From: Palsa-661 sp035535015
GTDB lineage: Bacteria > Actinomycetota > Acidimicrobiia > Acidimicrobiales > UBA8190
Direction of reading: 5' to 3'
Assembly: GCA_035535015.1 (NCBI GenBank)
Contig: DATLQU010000056.1
Location: forward strand, 1 to 23,668
Length of the DNA stretch: 23,668 bases
Shown here: positions 1-7,307 of the stretch, piece by piece
Layout: each line of letters starts with the position of its first letter
How positions within the stretch are numbered: the stretch's first letter is position 1
The notes under the pieces: generated by a model
What the model saw: the letters and a program-made list of their open reading frames with translations, nothing else
The model's database searches: none
What the model was told of the DNA's origin: nothing
Made by a program: the position numbers and the translations under genes

Positions 1-1249
1 CGGGGCCGAAGATGCGGAAATTGCGCGTCGCCGCGTTGGCGCGGATCACCTCGCGCAGCCAGGTGCCCAGGACGTAGGTGGATTCGGCATCATGCTCGCC
101 GGGATGCGCGACCGCGACGGCGTGGGCGGCAATGTCGGGCAGCTTCAGGTCGCGGCGCAGCACGCCGCCGTTGGCATGCGGATTGGCGCTCATGCGCCGC
201 TCGCCGTTGGGTGCGAGGGCAAGGATGTCCGCGCGCGGGCGGCCATCGGCGTCGAACAGCTCCTCCGGCCGGTAGCTGTGCATCCAGCTTTCCAGCAGCG
301 CGATATGCGCGGGCGTGTTCATGTCCGGGATCGGCACCTGATGGGCGCGCCAGAAGCCCTCGGTGCGCTTGCCGTCAACGGTTTTCGGCCCGGTCCAGCC
401 CTTCGGCGTGCGCAGGATCAGCATCGGCCAGCGCGGATGCTCGCCGGCCGCTGGCTCGGCGCGAATGCGGCGGATGTGCGTCAGCATGCGGTCCATCGTC
501 TCGGCCATCTGCCGGTGCAGCACCGCGGGATCGTCGCCATCGACCACGTAGGGCGTGTAGCCGTAGCCCTCGAACAATTTGAGCAGTTCGTCGCGGCCGA
601 TCCGCGCCAGGATGGTCGGGTTGGCGATCTTGTAGCCATTGAGATGCAGGATCGGCAGCACCGTGCCGTCGGTGCGCGGATCGAGGAACTTGTTGGCGTG
701 CCACGACGTCGCCAGCGGCCCGGTCTCCGCCTCCCCGTCGCCGACCACGCAGGCGACGATCAGGTCGGGATTGTCGAAGGCGGCCCCGAAGGCGTGACTG
801 AGCGAGTACCCCAGCTCTCCACCTTCGTGGATCGACCCCGGCGTCGTCGGTGCCACGTGGCTCGAGATCCCTCCGGGGAACGAGAATTGTTTGAAGAGCC
901 TCTTCAGCCCGGCCTCATCCTGGCTGATGTCCGGATAGATCTCGCTGTAGGTGCCTTCGAGGTAGGTGTTGGCCACAAGCGCCGGGCCGCCGTGGCCGGG
1001 GCCGGCGATGTAGAACATGTCGATGTCATACTTCTTGATCACCCGGTTCAGGTGCACATAAATAAAGTTCTGGCCCGGCGTCGTGCCCCAGTGCCCCACC
1101 ACCAGGGGTTTCACATGGCCAAGCTTTAGCGGCTCCTTCAGGAGTGGATTGTCATAGAGATAGATCTGACCGACCGACAGATAGTTGGCGGCGCGCCAGT
1201 AGGCATCCATGTTGTCGAGCAACTCCGGGGAAAGCGGGTTTGTCGTCAC
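1..1249 (-). CDS. xfp: Phosphoketolase, N-terminal half (runs off left edge)
   Basis: Thiamine-diphosphate enzyme that cleaves xylulose-5-phosphate and/or fructose-6-phosphate with phosphate to acetyl-phosphate plus a shorter sugar phosphate, a cytosolic bypass of glycolysis. About 416 codons of a family of roughly 800 residues are present, and the C-terminal half lies beyond position 1. Visible family motifs in order are GHWGTTPGQN (about residue 52), YIAGPGHGGPALV (about 80), SIHEGGELGYSLSHAFGAAFDNP (about 139) and the ThDP/Mg motif GDGEAETGP (about 170), followed by the LHLNGYKIANPT segment. The GTG at 1247-1249 is chosen because it gives the typical TTNPLSPELLDNMDAYWRAANYL beginning; a GAGGAAAGG tract lies about 15 bases upstream, a rather long spacing. 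It lies 190 bases downstream of the GH65 gene on the same strand. The frame is open throughout the visible part. Whether it prefers X5P or F6P cannot be read from the sequence. Confidence 0.95.
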   Translation of the reverse strand, partial: MTTNPLSPELLDNMDAYWRAANYLSVGQIYLYDNPLLKEPLKLGHVKPLVVGHWGTTPGQNFIYVHLNRVIKKYDIDMFYIAGPGHGGPALVANTYLEGTYSEIYPDISQDEAGLKRLFKQFSFPGGISSHVAPTTPGSIHEGGELGYSLSHAFGAAFDNPDLIVACVVGDGEAETGPLATSWHANKFLDPRTDGTVLPILHLNGYKIANPTILARIGRDELLKLFEGYGYTPYVVDGDDPAVLHRQMAETMDRMLTHIRRIRAEPAAGEHPRWPMLILRTPKGWTGPKTVDGKRTEGFWRAHQVPIPDMNTPAHIALLESWMHSYRPEELFDADGRPRADILALAPNGERRMSANPHANGGVLRRDLKLPDIAAHAVAVAHPGEHDAESTYVLGTWLREVIRANAATRNFRIFGP

Positions 1250-1324
1250 GGCTACGTCTTCAGACCTTTCCTCGGTGTCAGATCGGGTGCCCCATCCCCT
1301 ACGATCGCGCTCGCAGGTGCTCCC

Positions 1325-1350
1325 CCGGCAGGGTCGAAAGGCCCTGCCGG
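1325..1350 (-). promoter_or_regulatory. Perfect 9-8-9 inverted repeat before phosphoketolase
   Basis: CCGGCAGGG and CCCTGCCGG are perfect 9-base arms separated by 8 bases. Read in the direction of the phosphoketolase gene, the core (1331-1346) is GGGCCTTTCGACCCTG. This resembles the DosR/DevR box family (consensus core GGGACT-WW-AGTCCC) and two other intergenic boxes in this window. It sits 81 bases before the GTG start, which suits an activator site. It could instead be a transcript hairpin after the GH65 gene, but no T-run follows on the minus strand. Confidence 0.5.
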
Positions 1351-1439
1351 TATCTCCTGGATGGAGTCGGCTGCGGGAATACCCAGCCCGGACTGGCAAC
1401 CCGGGTGCCGGCGTCCAGACAGGTGAGGCCGGTACCGCA

Positions 1440-3794
1440 TCACTCAGCTGCCGGACGCCGGTGCGGTGCCCGACCACACGGCTGTGTGGGTGGCTCAGGC
1501 GGCGGTGCCTTTCGGGTCGGCCGGAGCGCCGGGCTCCCCGCGAACACGCTGACCGGCTGCCCGCCATGGAGGACCTGCAGCGGCTCGCCCTCGAGGAGTC
1601 GATAGGTCGTGGTGTCCGGCGTGACCTCAACGCGCAGATGACTGTGCCGCACAGAGACAGAGATGGCTAGCCGGGTGATACCCGGGGGTAGGCAGGGTAG
1701 GAAGTCAAGGGTGCCATGCCGTTCGCGCATGCCTCCGAGCCCCGCTACGAGGGCGATCCAGGTCCCCGCCAGAGAGCCGATATGGAGTCCGTCGCGGGTG
1801 TTGTGCTCGAGGTCGTCGAGGTCCATGAGGGCGGCTTCGGCCAAGTAGTCGTGGGCCAGGCCCAGGTGCCCGACCTCGGCCGCCATCACCGCCTGCGTGC
1901 AAGCCGAGAGCGAGGAGTCCCTCACGGTGAGGCCCTCGTAGTAGGCGAAGTTGCGGGCCTTCTCCTCGTCGGTGAAGGCGTCACCGCGCAGGTGCATGGC
2001 GAGCACGAGGTCGGCCTGCTTGACCACCTGCTTGCGGTAGAGATCGAAGTAGGGGAAGTGGAGCAGCAACGGGTACTGCTCAGTGGAGGTAGCGGCGAAG
2101 TCCCAAACGTCGTGACTGGTGAAGCCTTCCGCTTGGGGATGGACGCCGAGCACGTCGTCGTACGGGATGCACATGGCCGTCGCCGCGTCCCGCCAGGCGG
2201 CCATCTCCTCGGCGTCGATGCCGAGTGGGCGAGCCAGATCCGGGTGACGTTCGGCGGCATCGGCCGCCGAACGGAGATTGTGCTGGGCCATGAGGTTCGT
2301 GTAGAGGTTGTTGTCGGCCAGCGCCGAGTACTCGTCGGGCCCTGTAACCCCGTCGATGCGGAACCGACCGTGAGGGTCGTGGTGGCCGAGCGAGCGCCAC
2401 AGTCGGGCCGTCTCGACCAACAGCTCGAGGCCCACTTCTCGCTCGAAGAGCTCGTCCCCGGTGGCCTCGACGTAGCGGACGACGGCGGCGGCAATGTCCG
2501 CCCCGACGTGGAAGGCGGCGGTCCCGGCCGGCCAGTAGCCCGAGCATTCGGCTCCAGCGATGGTGCGCCAGGGAAAGACGGCACCTTCGAGCCCGAGCTG
2601 CCGGGCACGCTGGATGGCCATCGGCAGGGTGTTATGGCGCCACCGCAGGGCATGGGCAACGGCCTCCGGGGCGGTGTAGGTGAGCACGGGGAGAACGAAG
2701 GTCTCAGTGTCCCAAAAGGCGTGCCCGTCGTAGCCGGGACCGGTCAGGCCCTTGGCCGCAATGGCTCGTCCCTCGGCCCGGGCTCCGGCCTGAAGGACGT
2801 GGAAGAGGCAATAGCGCACCGCCTGCTGTATCTCGGCGTCACCGTCGACCTCGATATCGGCGCGCTCCCAGAACTCATCCAAATAGGCGCGCTGCTCATC
2901 CACCAGGCCTTCCCAGCCGGTCTGGCTGGCGGCCACGAGGGCGGCCGCGACCTGGTCGAGCACCGCCGGCTCCGATCGCTCCGCCGACCAGCCGTAAGCG
3001 ACGAACTTGACGACATGCAGGCACTCACCAGGCTCAAGGGCGGCCGTGATGGTCACCCGGGCGAGGTCGGGGAAGCTCTCGGCCGTCACCTGCACGGAGG
3101 ACGGAGCCTCAATGCAGTGGTCCATGGCGCCGGCCACCAGCAGGCCGCTGGCGCCCGTTCGATGAAGCAACGACGCCCCGGCATCACGACTGGCGTGAGA
3201 CTCCGAGTGCAGCGGCGCCGCGAGCAGGGCCCATAGCCGGGGGTCGCCGCCGGGCGGCGGAAGGGCCTCGTTGGCCACCAACTCGGACTGGACTACCACC
3301 CGCACGGCGGCGTCGAGCGGTTCGACCTCGTAGGAGATGGCGGCCACAGAGCGCTGGACCAGCGATACCAGGCGCGTCGAGCGCACCCGCACGTTCCGGC
3401 CGCCCGGCGATGCCCACTCGACGCGGCGCTCCAACAGACCGGCGCGGAAGTCCAACGATCGTTCATGGGCGCTCAGCTCGCCGTAACGGACATCGAAGGG
3501 CTGGTCATCGACGAGGAGGCGGATCAGCTTGGCATTGATGACATTGATCACCGTCTGGCCGGCCTCGGGGTGGCCGTAGCCGGCCTCGGCGTAGGACATT
3601 GGGCGGGACTCGTAGACGCCATTGAGGTACGAGCCAGGCAAGCCGTGGGGTTCGCCCTCATCGAGGTTGCCCCGCCAGCCGATGTGGCCGTTGGACAGTG
3701 CGAACAGCGACTCGCTCTGGGCCAGGACATCGAGGTGGAGCTCGGTCTCTCGCAGGCACCAGGGCTCCACCGGAAAGGCCGGGTGCTGGATCAT
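1440..3794 (-). CDS. GH65 disaccharide phosphorylase (trehalose/maltose/kojibiose type)
   Basis: Family GH65 enzymes split an alpha-glucosidic disaccharide with phosphate to beta-glucose-1-phosphate and glucose. This 784-residue protein has the family length and order: beta-sandwich N-terminal part with LFALSNGHIGWRGNLDEGEPHGLPGSYLNG (about 30-59), then the (alpha/alpha)6 barrel with GHAFWDTETFVLPVL (357-371), FPWRT (407-411) and the catalytic motif GVTGPDEYSALADNNLYTN (482-500), in which Glu488 is the expected general acid. KQADL, TVRDSSLS and NTRDGLHIGSLAGTW follow. The ATG at 3792-3794 gives the usual MIQHPAFPVEPW start and overlaps the TGA of the upstream HAD remnant as ATGA, so the two were once coupled. 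The frame stays open to 4037, but that extension lacks GH65 sequence. The C-terminus has an unusual Pro/Arg-rich tail of about 25 residues. The exact disaccharide cannot be assigned. The product would need beta-phosphoglucomutase to enter glycolysis. Confidence 0.93.
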   Translation of the reverse strand: MIQHPAFPVEPWCLRETELHLDVLAQSESLFALSNGHIGWRGNLDEGEPHGLPGSYLNGVYESRPMSYAEAGYGHPEAGQTVINVINAKLIRLLVDDQPFDVRYGELSAHERSLDFRAGLLERRVEWASPGGRNVRVRSTRLVSLVQRSVAAISYEVEPLDAAVRVVVQSELVANEALPPPGGDPRLWALLAAPLHSESHASRDAGASLLHRTGASGLLVAGAMDHCIEAPSSVQVTAESFPDLARVTITAALEPGECLHVVKFVAYGWSAERSEPAVLDQVAAALVAASQTGWEGLVDEQRAYLDEFWERADIEVDGDAEIQQAVRYCLFHVLQAGARAEGRAIAAKGLTGPGYDGHAFWDTETFVLPVLTYTAPEAVAHALRWRHNTLPMAIQRARQLGLEGAVFPWRTIAGAECSGYWPAGTAAFHVGADIAAAVVRYVEATGDELFEREVGLELLVETARLWRSLGHHDPHGRFRIDGVTGPDEYSALADNNLYTNLMAQHNLRSAADAAERHPDLARPLGIDAEEMAAWRDAATAMCIPYDDVLGVHPQAEGFTSHDVWDFAATSTEQYPLLLHFPYFDLYRKQVVKQADLVLAMHLRGDAFTDEEKARNFAYYEGLTVRDSSLSACTQAVMAAEVGHLGLAHDYLAEAALMDLDDLEHNTRDGLHIGSLAGTWIALVAGLGGMRERHGTLDFLPCLPPGITRLAISVSVRHSHLRVEVTPDTTTYRLLEGEPLQVLHGGQPVSVFAGSPALRPTRKAPPPEPPTQPCGRAPHRRPAAE

Positions 3795-3905
3795 GGCCGG
3801 TCCAGCAGCTCGGCGAGGTCGGTCACCACGATGTCGGCGCCGTGGGCGCACAGGGCCTCGGCCCGTCCGACCGAGCGATCCCGACTTGACGCCGGACACT
3901 CCCGC
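3791..3905 (-). pseudogene. Remnant of HAD-family beta-phosphoglucomutase (C-terminal end)
   Basis: The last 30 or so codons read SVGRAEALCAHGADIVVTDLAELLDRP and stop at a TGA overlapping the GH65 start codon. This matches the tail of the HAD phosphatases/beta-phosphoglucomutases that precede GH65 genes in actinobacteria. Upstream of about 3905 the homology is only recoverable by changing frame (fragments resembling FEAVLRGGSLAG and EVEAWRE), and the N-terminal HAD motif DxDGV is absent from this strand up to 4474. I infer decay by small indels plus loss of the 5' part. The missing enzyme would convert the GH65 product beta-glucose-1-phosphate to glucose-6-phosphate, so another copy must exist elsewhere if GH65 is functional. 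Confidence 0.6.
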
Positions 3906-4474
3906 CAGGCTTCCACCTCGGAGAACAGCCTCGAACGGCACCTGGTTGCGGTCCACGACCAGAGAACCGGGCCCCTCCCGAAGGTACGAGCGGAGTTTGC
4001 CTGACGTTCGCCTCGCCGAGCTGTTGGGGGACGGCATCGACCTGGCACAAGTCGCGTTCCCACCGCTCTCGATCGAATCAATTGGGTCATGTGACCCCGT
4101 GGCGACGACCGCAATCTCTGCGACGTCCTTGCGCGATTAACCTTCCTCCTTCTGGACGCGATGTCGATTGACCAGCTCGCAGGTGGCGGTCTGCTGCTTG
4201 CAATTCGGTCAACGCACTCGGGCCGATGGTGATGCGGCCCACGACCCTGCGACGGAGTAGTGGTGCCAAAAACCACCCTGCCCGTCTTCGATTTCCCGGG
4301 CTTCATGAGTATTTCGCCATCCGTAGTCACATTGCCGACAACGGGAACTCGTCCTGCTCGAGATCGACATCGAGTTCGACATCAAGGAATATTCAATCTC
4401 ACTATCACGCTTCGATGTAGTCGCCTCCCAGATGGGCCAACTGTACCTCTTCGTGACTGTCAGGCCCTGACCCT
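3906..4474. other. 569-base stretch without a convincing gene
   Basis: It holds the degenerate upstream part of the HAD remnant, the GGGTCA-TG-TGACCC element at 4084-4097 and an AT-richer section from about 4280 to 4475. In the plus strand, 4327-4470 is a 47-codon open frame with no start codon that reads in a protein-like way (LVLLEIDIEFDIKEYSISLSRFDVV). I do not recognise it, and it may be the tail of a lost gene. Nothing else stands out. Confidence 0.4.
4084..4097. promoter_or_regulatory. GGGTCA-TG-TGACCC inverted repeat upstream of HAD/GH65
   Basis: Two perfect 6-base inverted arms separated by two bases, the same 6-2-6 architecture as a DosR box, but with GGGTCA in place of GGGACT. It lies about 290 bases before the GH65 ATG and upstream of the HAD remnant, where an operon promoter would be expected. 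It is a candidate operator only. Confidence 0.35.
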
Positions 4475-5527
4475 CTAATGGATTAGGACCTTCAGCGCGT
4501 CGTGCTCCGCTGCATGTCCAAAGACATCATACGCCTCCAGGATCTGGTCGAATGAGAACTCGTGCGTCACGAACTTCTCGGCAGGAAGCTTGTGCTCAGC
4601 GACGAGCTTCAACAGCATCCCGAGGGTGTTCGTGTTCACCAGGCCCATTGATATGTCGATGTTCTTGATCCAGAGCTCGTTGAGGGCGAGATCGACCGAC
4701 CTGCCGTGTACGCCTATGTTGGCGACGTTGCCTCCCGGGCGGACGATGACCGTCGCCATGGTGAACGTCTCGGGAATCCCCACCGCCTCGATGGCGACGT
4801 CGACGCCAAGTCCGTCAGTGAGTGCCAACACCTGGTCCTTCCAGTTCGAGTCACCGGAGTTGACCGTGTCGGTGGCACCGAAGTCGTGGGCTCGTGCCAG
4901 TCGGGCGTTGTCCAGATCGATGGCGACAATCTTCGACGGGCCGTAGAGGCGTGCCGTCATGACCGCGGAGAGCCCAACCGGTCCGGACCCGATCACGGCG
5001 ACGACATCGCCCGGATTCACATGTCCGTACTGCACGCCGATCTCGAATCCGGTCGGCAGGATGTCAGAGAGCAGGATGCCCTCGGAGTCGGTCATGCCTT
5101 CGGGGACCTTGTACACCGAGTTCTCTGCGAACGGGACCCGAACGTATTCGGCCTGTGTCCCATCGATCATGTAGCCGAAGATCCACCCGATACCCGCCAT
5201 GCCTTCGGGGTCGAGGCAGTGGCTGTAGAGCCCTTTGCGACAGTTGGAGCATCGTCCACATGAACTTACGCACGCGAGGATGACCCGGTCGCCGACGGCT
5301 AGTTGGGTGACCCCGTCGCCGACCTCCGTGATCACCCCGATTCCTTCGTGCCCCAGAATGCGACCGACCTCCACTTCGGGAACATCGCCCTTGAGAATAT
5401 GGAGGTCAGTGCCGCAGATGGTCGTGGCGACCATCTTCACGATCACGTCGGTCGCCTGTTCGATCTTAGGGTCGGGGGCTTCTACCCACCCCTTCTTGCC
5501 AGGACCTCCGTAGACCAGTGCCTTCAT
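4475..5527 (-). CDS. Zinc-dependent alcohol dehydrogenase (medium-chain, MDR)
   Basis: NAD(P)-dependent zinc oxidoreductase of 350 residues, the family norm. Catalytic zinc ligands are visible as Cys38 (TTICGTDLH), His60 and Glu61 (ILGHEGIG). The structural zinc site is Cys90, Cys93, Cys96 and Cys104. The Rossmann motif is VIGSGPVGLSAV (about 182-193), followed by an acidic residue in VAIDLD. The start is fixed by a strong GGGAGGAG tract 7 bases before the ATG. A DosR-like box lies 116 bases upstream, and no other gene is close enough on this strand to be an obvious operon partner. The substrate is not readable from sequence. Members of this subgroup oxidise or reduce short and medium-chain alcohols and aldehydes, so a fermentative or redox-balancing role next to phosphoketolase is plausible but inferred. 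Confidence 0.93.
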   Translation of the reverse strand: MKALVYGGPGKKGWVEAPDPKIEQATDVIVKMVATTICGTDLHILKGDVPEVEVGRILGHEGIGVITEVGDGVTQLAVGDRVILACVSSCGRCSNCRKGLYSHCLDPEGMAGIGWIFGYMIDGTQAEYVRVPFAENSVYKVPEGMTDSEGILLSDILPTGFEIGVQYGHVNPGDVVAVIGSGPVGLSAVMTARLYGPSKIVAIDLDNARLARAHDFGATDTVNSGDSNWKDQVLALTDGLGVDVAIEAVGIPETFTMATVIVRPGGNVANIGVHGRSVDLALNELWIKNIDISMGLVNTNTLGMLLKLVAEHKLPAEKFVTHEFSFDQILEAYDVFGHAAEHDALKVLIH

Positions 5528-5906
5528 GACGGGACTCCTCCCATGGACAGTCCGAGCAACGCCTTGCGACTCGCGAAACCGGCTCCCACGTCATCGCGGG
5601 CCGGTCACCACCTCCGACGCTACAGACAACGCAATTCGCCGACTAGGGCCGAAGGACCCATAGGCCGCTCACCGAGAGTGGGCCTGCCTACCCGAGCTGG
5701 TGGCCCAGGATGCTGATCCAGGCTCTCGGCCGACGGAAGGGCTCGACGAGCTAGGTGCTTGTGCCTCATGCTCACGTGATGATGCTTGTAGGACTTCAGA
5801 GGATGTGCGCAGCTGGCGCGGAATCAGGCGGAGCGCGGTGTGTCGGATACGCGTGCGCCATGCGCTGCGGAACTCGGCTGAGAGGTTCGCGAGGACCGAC
5901 GTCCTG
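5528..5906. other. 379-base intergenic region between alcohol dehydrogenase and WS/DGAT
   Basis: This contains the ribosome-binding site of the alcohol dehydrogenase and the DosR-like box at 5644-5659. Open frames through 5669-5926 look like random high-GC frames and are not called. No hairpin with a T-run was seen after the WS/DGAT stop. Confidence 0.6.
5644..5659 (-). promoter_or_regulatory. DosR-like box upstream of alcohol dehydrogenase
   Basis: Read towards the gene, the site is GGGTCCTTCGGCCCTA, a near-palindrome closely resembling the box before phosphoketolase (GGGCCTTTCGACCCTG) and the box at 20186-20201. It ends 116 bases before the ATG. The assignment to the DosR/DevR family is by motif resemblance; no regulator is encoded in the window. 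Confidence 0.45.
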
Positions 5907-7304
5907 TCAGCCTGTCCGGGCCGCACCGTCCGAGGCCCGCTTCATAGCGGACAACGAGTCGTGAAGGGCATCGGCGATCACCCAGGGATCCGGGACACTG
6001 GCCGGGCAGCCGAGTACGGACACGTGCAGGGAGCCCGCATAGCTCCAGGCCGTGATATTGAGGCCGATGCCTTCCAAGATGGGACCCACCGAGTAGATGG
6101 CCTCGAGTTGGGCCTGTCCGAGGCGGAGCCGCTCACGCGGTCCGGGGACGTTCGAAAGTATGAGGTTCACCGGCGGGCGGATGTGGTTAGCCAGACGCGT
6201 CCTGGCCCAGGCCCGCACCGTCAACGCGTACAGCTGGGGTGGAACGACATCGGCCCGCTTCTCGAGCAGGTCGTTGCCGAGGACGGAGCGGACGTCTTTG
6301 GCCGCCGCCGTCGTCCCCATGATGACGCGGAGACGCTCGAGGGGGTCGGCGATGTCGGTTCCGATCGACACGTACAGGTTGTCGACACGGTTGCCACCGA
6401 GGCGGGTGGTACTCGGGTCCGTGGAGACCGGCACGCTGGCCACGAGCGGGCGTGTGGGGAGCGTCCCCCGCTCGACCAGGTAGGCGCGCACGGCACCGGC
6501 GCACACGGTCAGGTAGACATCGTTGAGCGTGGCACCCTGCGCCTGCCGGACGCTGCGGAGATCGTCGAGCGCGAGGCTCGTCATCGCGTAGGTCCGCTCG
6601 GCAGAGAGCGACACGTTGAACGTCGTCTTGGGCGTCTCGAACGGCAGTGGCGGTTTGACCGGTGACGCACGTCGCCGGACCTCGGACTGTCGGACACCTT
6701 GGAACGAGCGCCCGGCCAATCGGGGGAGCTGCCGCAGGCGTGTGCCATGGCCCCGTGCGGCCAGCCTCAGGAGCTCCCGCTTCGTGGGGAGCCTGTCCGG
6801 GCGCCACCGCTCGGCGTGCGAGCCGGCGTCGCCGGCTCTCAAGGCATTCTGCAGGAGGGCCACGGTGGCGGCTCCGTCGGCCACCGCATGATGGACCTTG
6901 GCCACGACGGCGAGGCGACCGTCGGCCAGTCCGTCGACCACGACGATCTCCCACAGGGGACGATCTCGGGGCAGTTGCCGGCCGGCCACCTCGGCCACCA
7001 CGGCGGCAAGCTCCCTATCTCCTCCGGGATTGGCCGCCTGCCGACGGGTGATGTGCCTTCTCAGATCGAAGTCGGGGTCCTCGATCCACACCGGATGCCC
7101 GAGTCCCAGGGGTACCGGCACCACCCGCCGACGAAACGGCGGGAGCCGGTCGAGCCGGCGACCGAACAGCTCGATGATCTCGTCGTACGAATACCCACCG
7201 GGAAGGGCCGACATGTCGAATACGGCCACCTTCAGGGTGTGCATGTGCGTGGCGCGTGTCTCGGAGTAGAGGAACTTGGCGTCGAGCCCCACCATCTGTT
7301 CCAA
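5907..7304 (-). CDS. Wax ester synthase/diacylglycerol acyltransferase (WS/DGAT), copy 1
   Basis: Acyl-CoA-dependent acyltransferase that makes triacylglycerol and/or wax ester at the membrane or lipid-body surface. The 465-residue length is normal. The catalytic HHxxxDG motif is HHAVADG at 138-144, preceded by PVWIEDPDFDLRRHI (71-85) and RPLWEI (115-120). The C-terminal half has the NDVY segment and NLILSNVPGP. The chosen start is TTG at 7302-7304, with GAGG 7 bases upstream, giving MEQMVGLDAKFLYSET; an internal ATG at codon 4 is the alternative. Only three bases separate it from the stop of the upstream hydrolase, so the two are almost certainly co-transcribed. It is a diverged paralogue of the plus-strand WS/DGAT at 10384. 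Confidence 0.93.
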   Translation of the reverse strand: MEQMVGLDAKFLYSETRATHMHTLKVAVFDMSALPGGYSYDEIIELFGRRLDRLPPFRRRVVPVPLGLGHPVWIEDPDFDLRRHITRRQAANPGGDRELAAVVAEVAGRQLPRDRPLWEIVVVDGLADGRLAVVAKVHHAVADGAATVALLQNALRAGDAGSHAERWRPDRLPTKRELLRLAARGHGTRLRQLPRLAGRSFQGVRQSEVRRRASPVKPPLPFETPKTTFNVSLSAERTYAMTSLALDDLRSVRQAQGATLNDVYLTVCAGAVRAYLVERGTLPTRPLVASVPVSTDPSTTRLGGNRVDNLYVSIGTDIADPLERLRVIMGTTAAAKDVRSVLGNDLLEKRADVVPPQLYALTVRAWARTRLANHIRPPVNLILSNVPGPRERLRLGQAQLEAIYSVGPILEGIGLNITAWSYAGSLHVSVLGCPASVPDPWVIADALHDSLSAMKRASDGAARTG

Positions 7305-7307
7305 GGT

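Noticed and set aside
1716..3236. Long open frame on the plus strand opposite the GH65 gene
   Set aside because: It is the antisense shadow of a well-matched GH65 gene in high-GC DNA and shows no family motifs.
4454..4469. GTGAC-N5-GGCCCTG as a box
   Set aside because: The spacing is one base too long and it lies at the 3' end of the alcohol dehydrogenase, facing no gene.
5669..5926. 85-codon minus-strand frame after the WS/DGAT
   Set aside because: It overlaps the end of the WS/DGAT in another frame and has a random Ser/Arg-rich composition with no ribosome-binding site.
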